Shown here piece by piece: positions 15,677 through 22,179 of a stretch of 33,539 nt of DNA. The notes below the pieces were generated by a model. It did no database searches. It saw nothing but the letters and a program-made list of their open reading frames with translations, and was not told where the DNA came from. The first letter of the stretch is position 1, and each line of letters starts with the position of its first letter. The position numbers and the translations under genes were made by a program. Source of the stretch: Candidatus Binatia bacterium (lineage in GTDB: Bacteria > Eisenbacteria > RBG-16-71-46 > SZUA-252); contig DASQJL010000117.1 in NCBI GenBank assembly GCA_035631035.1, positions 1 through 33,539 of the forward strand, read 5' to 3'.

Positions 15677-18600
15677 GTGCTGATCCCCCCCGCGTCCCCG
15701 GCTCCCGCCGTTCGCTTCCGCGTTCCCGGCTCCTTTCTCGCGATCCTCGTCATCACCGCGTTGAGCGCGGCCGCTCCCGCATCCGCGCAGTATCTCTGGA
15801 TCGACACGAACGGCGACGGCGTGAACACGAGCGCCGACGTCGTCGCGCCCAGCGGCGCCACCACCATCGACGTCTGGCTCGCCACCGACCACAACGCCAA
15901 CGGCGATCCCGCCGTCTGCGCGAGCGGCGACGCGACGCTCACGCTGGCGTCGTACTCCGTCGTGCTCCGGGCCACCAACGGCACCGTGAGCTGGGGAGCG
16001 GTCACCAACCAGATCGCCGCGTTCACGACGGCGGTGCCCTCCAGCTCCGACGATACCGAGCGGGAGCTGGGCTATTACGGCGGCGCGGGGCTGCCGCCGG
16101 GGACCTATCGACTGGCCACGCTCTCCTCCACGGTGGCCTCGGGAACGCCCAGCATCGCGTTCGCGCCCCAGGGGACGCTGGACGCAAACTTCCGAACCGG
16201 CTTCGGCTCCGCCTGCTCCGGAACCGACTTCGACAACCTGATCAAGCTGGGCGTCGACTTCACCGACGCGGCGGGAATCGGCTACGGCGGCGCGGCGAAT
16301 CACCCGCCCGTGCTGGCGGCGATCGCCGACGTGAGCATGGGCGAAGGGGAGACCCGCGACCAGGCGGTCGCCGCCACCGACGCCGACGGCGACGTCATCA
16401 CGCTGACGCTCACGTCGTCGCCCTCCTGGGCTTCGCTCCTGAGCAGCCCCGGCGCGGGCGCCGCCTCCGGCACCGTCCATCTCGCGCCCGGCTTCGAGGA
16501 CGCGGGGGACGCCTCGATCACCGTCAAGGCGGCGGACGCCGTCGCGAACGACCAGAAGACCTTCGCCGTGCACGTCGCGAACACGAACCGCGCGCCGGAG
16601 ATCGCACCGATCGCCGCGATGAACCTCGCCGAAGGGGTGCTGCTGGACACGCCGATCCAGGCGACCGACGCCGACGGCGACGCCTGCACGTTCTTCGTCG
16701 CCTCGGGGCCGTTGTTCATCACCGTGAGCACGATCTCGTCTTCGTTCGGGACCACGTTCGGCAACCTCCATGCCGCGCCCGGCTTCGCCGACGCCGGAAC
16801 CTATGAAGTGATCATCGGCGCGCGGGACACCTTCGGCGCGGCCGACTCGACGACCTACCTGATCCTGGTGCGCGAGCAGGACCGCCCGCCCGTGGTCACC
16901 TTCCCGGGGGCGATCTCCGGCACCGAAGGGGAGCCGATCACGTTCACGGTCTCGGCCACCGATCCGGACGGCGACATGGTGATGTACCAGGCCGACGGGC
17001 TGCCCGCGGGGGCGCAGCTCACCGACCAGATGAACAGCACGGCGCTCTTCCGGTGGACGCCCGGCTTCGATCAGGCGGGCACGTACGACGTCATGATCAT
17101 GGCCGACGACATGAACGGCGCCATGATCCACGGCAGCGTGTCGATCACCGTGGCCGACGTGACCGACCCCGTGGCGATCGCGCGGCCGGACGACATGACG
17201 GCGATCGAGGGGGACGTGCAGGACCAGCCGCTCCTCGGCTTCAGCGCGGCGGGGAGCGCGCTCACGTTCGAGAAAGTCTCGGGACCCGCCTACGTCACCG
17301 TCACGACGACCGATCCCGGCACCGGCACCGCGCGCGGCACCGTCCACGTGGCGCCGGGCGCGACCGATGGCGGCGACGCCACCGTGACGCTCGCCGTGAC
17401 CGACGGAACGAACCGCGACGAGACCTCGTTCGTCGTTCACGTCCTGGACGGCTCGACGCTCCCCGGGCAGGCGCCCTTCCAGCCGCCCTTCATCCATCTG
17501 GGCGTCGGCCTCATCCCGCACACCGTGATCGCCGCCGACATGAACGAGGACGGCATCCCCGACCTGGTGACGGCGAACGTCGGCTCGAACACGCTCACGA
17601 TCTACCCCGGCCAGGGCTCGCTCACGTTCGGAACGCGGATCAACCTGGCCGCGGCCGTGCGCCCGCACACCGTCGTCGCCAAGGACCTGAACCACGACGG
17701 CCACCTGGACCTCGTGGTCTCGCACATCGGGTCGAACTCCTTCGGCGTCTGGCTCGGCAACGGTAACGGCACCTTCTCGACGCGGCACGACTACCAGCTC
17801 ACCGGCTCGCCGGTCTACCTGGGGGTCTACGACTTCAACGAGGACGGGAAGCCCGACGTCGTCGCGACCGACCAGACACACGGCGGCATCGGCATCGCGC
17901 TGGGCGCCGGCGACGGCACGTTCGCCGCCACGACCTTCCTGCCCACGGGGCAGAACACCCACGGCCTCACGGGAGCCGACCTGAACCACGACGGGCACAT
18001 GGACATCGCCGCCACCAATTACACGACGCCGGGCACCGTGTCGGTGCTCCTCGGCAAGGGGGACGGCACCTTCCAGCCCAAGATCGACTTCAGCGCGAGC
18101 AGCCCGCACACCGTGTCGTCCGGCGACCTGGACCAGGACGGCGACATCGACCTGGTGATCTGCGACTTCGACACGGGGAAGATCACGATCGCGCTGGGCA
18201 ACGGGGACGGAACGTTCGCCACGCTGCCGGAGATCCCGACCGGCACGAACCCGCACGCCTCGGCGGTGGGGGACGTGGACGGCGACGGGAAGAATGACAT
18301 CGTCGTGGCGAACCAGGCCTCGAACACGCTGTCGATGCTGCTCGGCCGGGGCGGCGCCTCGTGGGCGCCCAAGATCGACTATCCCGTGGGAGCGGGCGCT
18401 CACAACGTGGCGATCGCCGACCTGGACGGGGACCGCCTGCCCGAGGTCTCCTGCTCCAACATCGTCGCGAACACGGTCACCATCTTGAAGAACCGCGGCC
18501 GCACCACGCACCCCGCCCGCGTCTTCGCCGCGGCACCGCGCGCCACGCTGATGCTCCGCGCGGCCGGTCCCGATTACGCCCTCCACGTCGAGTCGGCGGA

Positions 18601-19177
18601 CGGGACCTTCGCGCCCTCGGACATCGACCTCGGCACGGTCGAGCTCCTCTCCCCGGGCACGGGCAGCGTGGATCACATCCAGGCGGACGCGGCGAAGGGG
18701 ATGACGATCGCCGATGCCGACCAGAACGGCGTTCCGGAGGCGGTGATCGGGTTCTCCCGCTCCGATCTCCGGAACCTCTTCTCCGGCGTGGTCGGCCGGA
18801 AGTCGGTCACGGTGACGCTGCAGGGAAGGCTGGCCGATGCCGGCTCCTTCTCGGGCACCGCCACGATCGACCTCATCGGAAGCGGCGCCCCGGGCAAGCC
18901 GGTCGCCAACGCCTCGGTCGCTCCGAATCCGCTCAATCCCGCCGGCGTGCTCACCTTCACGCTGGCGCGCTCCCAGGCGGTCACGGTGCGCTTCTACGAC
19001 ATCCGGGGACGGCTGGTGCGGCGCCAGATGGAATCGAGGCCGCTGGAGGCGGGGGTCTACCGGATCACGGTGGACGGGAAGACGGACCAGGGCGGCCCGC
19101 TCGCGTCGGGGGTCTACTTCTTCAGAATCACGACCCGGGAGGGAGAGGCCTCGGGCCGCTTCGCCGTTCTCAAGTGA
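15677..19177 (+). CDS. Large secreted adhesin-like protein: Ig/cadherin-like repeats, FG-GAP propeller, FlgD/T9SS-like tail
   Basis: A 1166-residue exported protein. It has a signal peptide (FLAILVITALSAAAPASA) and an N-terminal domain with an EF-hand-like IDTNGDGVNTSADVV. Four Ig/cadherin-like repeats begin near residues 208, 303, 403 and 495 (PPVLAAIADVSMGEGE, ATDADGD). Seven FG-GAP/VCBS units between about 605 and 935 each carry a calcium-loop motif such as DMNEDGIPD, DLNHDGHLD, DFNEDGKPD, DLDQDGDID and DVDGDGKND, a count that suits a seven-bladed propeller. Next is a module with DADQNGVPE (about 1013), and finally a beta-sandwich tail (VRFYDIRGRLVRR...GVYFFRIT). The GTG start at 15677 is fixed by GGAGG six bases upstream. 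It is probably a calcium-stabilised surface or adhesion protein; the ligand is unknown. Its 3' end overlaps the convergent small gene by 64 bases. Confidence 0.92.
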   Translation: MLIPPASPAPAVRFRVPGSFLAILVITALSAAAPASAQYLWIDTNGDGVNTSADVVAPSGATTIDVWLATDHNANGDPAVCASGDATLTLASYSVVLRATNGTVSWGAVTNQIAAFTTAVPSSSDDTERELGYYGGAGLPPGTYRLATLSSTVASGTPSIAFAPQGTLDANFRTGFGSACSGTDFDNLIKLGVDFTDAAGIGYGGAANHPPVLAAIADVSMGEGETRDQAVAATDADGDVITLTLTSSPSWASLLSSPGAGAASGTVHLAPGFEDAGDASITVKAADAVANDQKTFAVHVANTNRAPEIAPIAAMNLAEGVLLDTPIQATDADGDACTFFVASGPLFITVSTISSSFGTTFGNLHAAPGFADAGTYEVIIGARDTFGAADSTTYLILVREQDRPPVVTFPGAISGTEGEPITFTVSATDPDGDMVMYQADGLPAGAQLTDQMNSTALFRWTPGFDQAGTYDVMIMADDMNGAMIHGSVSITVADVTDPVAIARPDDMTAIEGDVQDQPLLGFSAAGSALTFEKVSGPAYVTVTTTDPGTGTARGTVHVAPGATDGGDATVTLAVTDGTNRDETSFVVHVLDGSTLPGQAPFQPPFIHLGVGLIPHTVIAADMNEDGIPDLVTANVGSNTLTIYPGQGSLTFGTRINLAAAVRPHTVVAKDLNHDGHLDLVVSHIGSNSFGVWLGNGNGTFSTRHDYQLTGSPVYLGVYDFNEDGKPDVVATDQTHGGIGIALGAGDGTFAATTFLPTGQNTHGLTGADLNHDGHMDIAATNYTTPGTVSVLLGKGDGTFQPKIDFSASSPHTVSSGDLDQDGDIDLVICDFDTGKITIALGNGDGTFATLPEIPTGTNPHASAVGDVDGDGKNDIVVANQASNTLSMLLGRGGASWAPKIDYPVGAGAHNVAIADLDGDRLPEVSCSNIVANTVTILKNRGRTTHPARVFAAAPRATLMLRAAGPDYALHVESADGTFAPSDIDLGTVELLSPGTGSVDHIQADAAKGMTIADADQNGVPEAVIGFSRSDLRNLFSGVVGRKSVTVTLQGRLADAGSFSGTATIDLIGSGAPGKPVANASVAPNPLNPAGVLTFTLARSQAVTVRFYDIRGRLVRRQMESRPLEAGVYRITVDGKTDQGGPLASGVYFFRITTREGEASGRFAVLK

Positions 19178-19311
19178 GCGGCGGCGCCGCAGCTCGCGCA
19201 CGGACCCTCGCCCTTCCGTTTCGGGTCGCGGGTCCGCGCGAAGAGCCAGGCGGCCGCGGCGAGTGCGGCGCCCACCGCGACGACGTGCTGCAGGACCATG
19301 CCCAGGCTCAT
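19114..19311 (-). CDS. Small Cys-containing membrane protein following feoB
   Basis: A 65-residue protein with one membrane helix (MVLQHVVAVGAALAAAAWLFA), a basic stretch RTRDPKRKG and a C-x-x-C (PCASC). This layout recalls the small 'FeoB-associated Cys-rich membrane protein' often encoded after FeoB and thought to help iron transport. Its ATG shares a base with the FeoB stop (TGATG), so translation would be coupled. An alternative ATG lies at 19320. The last 21 codons overlap the end of the convergent secreted-protein gene, which makes the C-terminus less certain. Confidence 0.55.
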   Translation of the reverse strand: MSLGMVLQHVVAVGAALAAAAWLFARTRDPKRKGEGPCASCGAAAHLRTAKRPEASPSRVVILKK

Positions 19312-21284
19312 CAGCCCCATCCCAGGAGCCGGCCGCCCTGGAACACCACGAACGAGGCGGCCCACGCGATCGCGTTCATGAAGAGCAGCATGAAGAGGGG
19401 CCAGCGCCACGAGTTGGTCTCGCGCCGCGCCACGGCGACCGTGGACATGCACTGGCAGGCCAGCGCGAAAAAGACCATGAGGCTAACCGCGACGAGCGGC
19501 GTGTAGGCCAGGGCGCCGGTGCGGTCGTTGCGCACCTTGGGGAGCGTCTGCTTGAGCGACATCGACGGGTCGCCCGACCCGTCCAGGCTGTAGACCGTCG
19601 CCATCGTGGAGATCATCACCTCGCGCGCCGCGACCGAGGAGATCAGCCCCACCCCCATCTTCCAGTCGAACCCCAGCGGCCGGATCACCGGCTCGATCGC
19701 GCGGCCCAGCTGTCCCGCGAAGGAATGGCGCAGCGCCTCGCTCGGCGGCGTGCCGGGCTTGCTCACCGGATAGGAGGCGAGGAACCAGAGCACCAGCGAG
19801 ACCGCGACGATGACCGTGCCCGCCTTCTGGAGGAAGAGGAGACAGCGGTTTCGGATCGTCATCGCCACCGATCGCAGCGAGGGCATGCGGTAGTGCGGCA
19901 GCTCCATCACGTAGAGCGGCTTCGGTCCCCGCAGGACGGTGCGCTTCAGGACCGCGGCCACCGCGAGCGCGGCGAGAATCCCGAAGAGATAGAGCGAGAG
20001 CAGCGTCAGCCCCCTCAGATTCAGGATGCCGAGCACGTAGCGGTCGGGGATGAAGGCGCCGATCAGGAGCGCGTAGACGGGAAGGCGCGCGCTGCAGGTC
20101 ATGAGCGGCGCGATCATGATCGTCGTGAGCCGGTCGTTCCGGTTCTCGATGGTGCGCGTGGCCATGATCCCCGGAATCGCGCAGGCGAAGGACGACAGGA
20201 GCGGCAGGAACGCCCGTCCCGGAAGCCCCACCGCGCCCATGACGCGGTCCATGATGAACGCGGCGCGCGCCATGTAGCCCGTGTCCTCCATCAGCGCGAT
20301 GAAGAAGAAGAGGATCGCGAGCTGGGGAATGAACGAGGCGACCGTGCCCGCACCCGCGAGCACGCCGTCCACCAGGAGCGAGCGGATCGGCCCGGCCGGG
20401 AGCGTCGCCTGCGCGGCACCCGCGAGCGCGGCAAAGCCGGAGGAGATCAGGTCCATGAAGGGAGAGGCCCAGGCGTAGATGCTCTGGAACACGCCGCCCA
20501 TGAAGAGCACGAGGATGATCGGGCCCAGGATCCGGTGGGTGAGCACGCGGTCGAGTCCGGCGCGCGGAGCCTGGCGCCCGGGCACGCGCCGGACCACGGC
20601 CTTGATGATCCGCTCCACGTTGGCGTAGCCCAGGGCGGGATCCAGCGCCTGCTCCAGCGTGAGGCGGTGCCCGTTGCCGTTGCCGTTTCCGTCCGCGTGC
20701 GCGCTCCCGTTCCCGTTCACGTACCCGTTCGCGTGCCCGTTCCCGTTGCCGTGGCCGTTCCCGTTCGCGGCCGCGCGCGTATCCAGCGCGGTGCGCAGCC
20801 GGTCGATGCCGAACCCCGTCTTGGCGGACACCGCGAGCACCGGCACGCCCAGCATCCGCTCCATCGCGGGGACGTCGATCGCGATCCCCTGGGCCTGGGC
20901 GGCGTCGATCAGGTTGAGCACGAGGACCGCGGGACGGCCGGTCGCGAGAATCTGCAGCGCCAGGTAGAGCTGGCGCTCCAGATTCGTCGCGTCCACCACG
21001 GCGACCACCAGGTCGGCCTGCTCCTCGGGAGCGCAGTGCCCGTCGAGCACGTCGCGCACGATCGCCTCGTCGGGGGAGCGCGGCGCCAGGCTGTAGGTGC
21101 CCGGGAGGTCCACGATGTCGACCTGCTTGCCGGAGGGGAGCCGGCAGGAGCCGACCTTCTTCTCGACCGTGACGCCGGGGTAGTTCGCGACCTTCTGGCG
21201 AAGGCCGGTCAGGCGGTTGAAGAGGGAGGATTTCCCCGAGTTCGGGCTGCCGACGATGGCGACGCGCTCAGAGGGCATCGACAT
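19311..21284 (-). CDS. feoB: Ferrous iron transport protein B
   Basis: A 657-residue polytopic inner-membrane Fe(II) transporter. The N-terminal G domain (about 5-170) shows G1 GSPNSGKSS, G3 DLPG (59-62), G4 NLID (124-127) and G5 SAKT (153-156). The membrane part holds two Gate domains and the FeoB core (MEDTGYMARAAFIMDR, SFACAIPGIMATRTIE, MTCSARLPVYALL, AAREVMISTMATVY). Between the G domain and the membrane part is an unusual 33-residue Asn/Gly/His-rich linker (174-206). At 657 residues it is slightly short for the family. The start is ATG 21284 (or 21278); it overlaps the end of feoA by 17 bases, and its stop overlaps the next small gene. The operon is dtxR-feoA-feoB-small gene. Confidence 0.97.
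   Translation of the reverse strand: MSMPSERVAIVGSPNSGKSSLFNRLTGLRQKVANYPGVTVEKKVGSCRLPSGKQVDIVDLPGTYSLAPRSPDEAIVRDVLDGHCAPEEQADLVVAVVDATNLERQLYLALQILATGRPAVLVLNLIDAAQAQGIAIDVPAMERMLGVPVLAVSAKTGFGIDRLRTALDTRAAANGNGHGNGNGHANGYVNGNGSAHADGNGNGNGHRLTLEQALDPALGYANVERIIKAVVRRVPGRQAPRAGLDRVLTHRILGPIILVLFMGGVFQSIYAWASPFMDLISSGFAALAGAAQATLPAGPIRSLLVDGVLAGAGTVASFIPQLAILFFFIALMEDTGYMARAAFIMDRVMGAVGLPGRAFLPLLSSFACAIPGIMATRTIENRNDRLTTIMIAPLMTCSARLPVYALLIGAFIPDRYVLGILNLRGLTLLSLYLFGILAALAVAAVLKRTVLRGPKPLYVMELPHYRMPSLRSVAMTIRNRCLLFLQKAGTVIVAVSLVLWFLASYPVSKPGTPPSEALRHSFAGQLGRAIEPVIRPLGFDWKMGVGLISSVAAREVMISTMATVYSLDGSGDPSMSLKQTLPKVRNDRTGALAYTPLVAVSLMVFFALACQCMSTVAVARRETNSWRWPLFMLLFMNAIAWAASFVVFQGGRLLGWG
20667..20765 (-). 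repeat. Low-complexity Asn-Gly-His coding repeat in feoB
   Basis: About 99 bases of imperfect 6-bp repeats (GGCAAC and variants on the coding strand) encode a linker made almost only of N, G, H and A, with four His. It stays in frame throughout. The tract is prone to length change. Confidence 0.8.
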
Positions 21285-21501
21285 GAATCCGTTCCGCCTC
21301 CGATCGCCGGATGGAGAAGTGCGACCCGCGCACGGCCAGCTCGAGCGGGTCGCCGAACGGCGCGCGCCGGATCAGCGCCACCTCGGTGCCGGGGGTCAGC
21401 CCCAGCTCCATCAGCCGCATCGCGAATTCCTTTTCCGCCAGGATGCCTCGGACCACGGCGCGATCGCCGGGAGCGAGCAGCGCGAGCGTGCGCGACGTCA
21501 T
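21268..21501 (-). CDS. feoA: Ferrous iron transport protein A
   Basis: A 77-residue SH3-like FeoA protein: LLAPGDRAVVRGILAEKEFAMRLMELGLTPGTEVALIRRAPFGDPLELAVRGSHFSIRRSEAERI covers the whole family. It works with FeoB at the inner membrane on the cytosolic side. The ATG at 21501 overlaps the TGA of the dtxR-like gene (ATGA), and its own stop lies inside the start of feoB, so all three are translationally coupled. Confidence 0.95.
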   Translation of the reverse strand: MTSRTLALLAPGDRAVVRGILAEKEFAMRLMELGLTPGTEVALIRRAPFGDPLELAVRGSHFSIRRSEAERIHVDAL

Positions 21502-22061
21502 GACAGCGACTCCTTTCCTCCATCCACGGGGTCGATCAGCTCTTCGAGGGCCACGCGCAGGCAGCGGCCATGGCAGACAGGACAGTGGGCCGATTCCGTT
21601 CCGCTCTCGCACGCATTCTGGTATTCGCGGAACGCCTCGCGGAACCGCTCCGCGGTGGGATGATCGGATCGCAGGAACGCGGTGAGCCGAAGGAAGCGCA
21701 CCATCGAATCGGGGCTCACCAGGTGCTCGATCATGCAGGCGTCTTCCTCGGCGGTCGCGGGATCGAGGCCCAGGATCTCGCCGAAGAACTCGGTCAGCAC
21801 GTCGCGGCTCCGCTCAGTGCGCGCCGCGAGGCGCTGCCCTTCCACGGTCAGCGTCACATCGCCGTAGGGCTCGTGCTTGGCCAGCCCGCGCGTCGTGAGC
21901 GAGCGCAGCATCGACGTCACGCCGGCCTTGCTGACGCCCAGCCGCTCGGCGATCGCGCTGACCGACGTGCCGCCGGCGCGCGTCAGCGATGCGATGGCCT
22001 GGAGATAGTGGGCCATCGAGTGCGTGAGCTGCTTCTCGTGGAATCGCTTCCAGGTTTCCAT
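21498..22061 (-). CDS. DtxR/MntR-family metal-dependent repressor with Cys-rich tail
   Basis: A 187-residue regulator. The winged helix (about 15-75) reads SVSAIAERLGVSKAGVTSMLRSLTTRGLAKHEPYGDVTLTVEG. The dimerisation and metal domain has GLDPATAEEDACMIEHLVS, where Cys109, Glu112 and His113 match the C-x-x-E-H metal ligands of DtxR/IdeR. There is no C-terminal SH3 domain; a homologous SH3-like fold is supplied by the separate feoA just downstream. The last 40 residues are odd: Cys151, then HCPVCHGRC (Cys160, 163, 167), which could bind zinc, iron or an Fe-S cluster. As first gene of the feo operon it probably represses iron uptake when Fe(II) is plentiful, acting at the palindrome at 22108-22123. 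A GGAGG-rich site precedes the ATG. Confidence 0.93.
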   Translation of the reverse strand: METWKRFHEKQLTHSMAHYLQAIASLTRAGGTSVSAIAERLGVSKAGVTSMLRSLTTRGLAKHEPYGDVTLTVEGQRLAARTERSRDVLTEFFGEILGLDPATAEEDACMIEHLVSPDSMVRFLRLTAFLRSDHPTAERFREAFREYQNACESGTESAHCPVCHGRCLRVALEELIDPVDGGKESLS

Positions 22062-22107
22062 GGGCTCCGCCTCCGGGCCGGAGAGACAAGGCGCTTCGGG
22101 CTGGGTG

Positions 22108-22123
22108 GTTAAGTATGCTTAAC
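22108..22123. promoter_or_regulatory. Candidate DtxR-family operator between feo operon and ppk
   Basis: GTTAAG-TATG-CTTAAC is an inverted repeat with perfect 6-bp arms in an otherwise GC-rich gap, and resembles DtxR/SirR boxes (TTAGG-N4-CCTAA type). On the minus strand TTGACT (22145-22150) could be a -35 whose -10, 17 bases on (22122-22127), would overlap the palindrome's edge, so a bound repressor would block the feo promoter. The site lies 47 bases upstream of the regulator's own ATG and 57 bases from the ppk ATG, so it could affect both. Confidence 0.55.
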
Positions 22124-22179
22124 TTTCGTCGAAAACCGGCTCCAAGTCAACGGTACCAAAGGAGTATTCTCCCGGACCC

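Noticed and set aside
15572-19201. A minus-strand open frame of over 1200 codons opposite the large secreted protein gene
   Set aside because: It is Arg/Gly/Asp/Val-rich without domains, a typical mirror of a high-GC coding strand. The plus strand has a ribosome binding site, signal peptide and clear repeats.
20667-20765. Short tandem units in feoB considered as a CRISPR-like or non-coding repeat
   Set aside because: Units are 6 bp, have no spacers and remain in the FeoB reading frame.
18837-21503. A plus-strand open frame of 888 codons opposite feoB
   Set aside because: The translation is low-complexity Arg/His/Gln/Glu without any family pattern, while the minus strand encodes an unmistakable FeoB.
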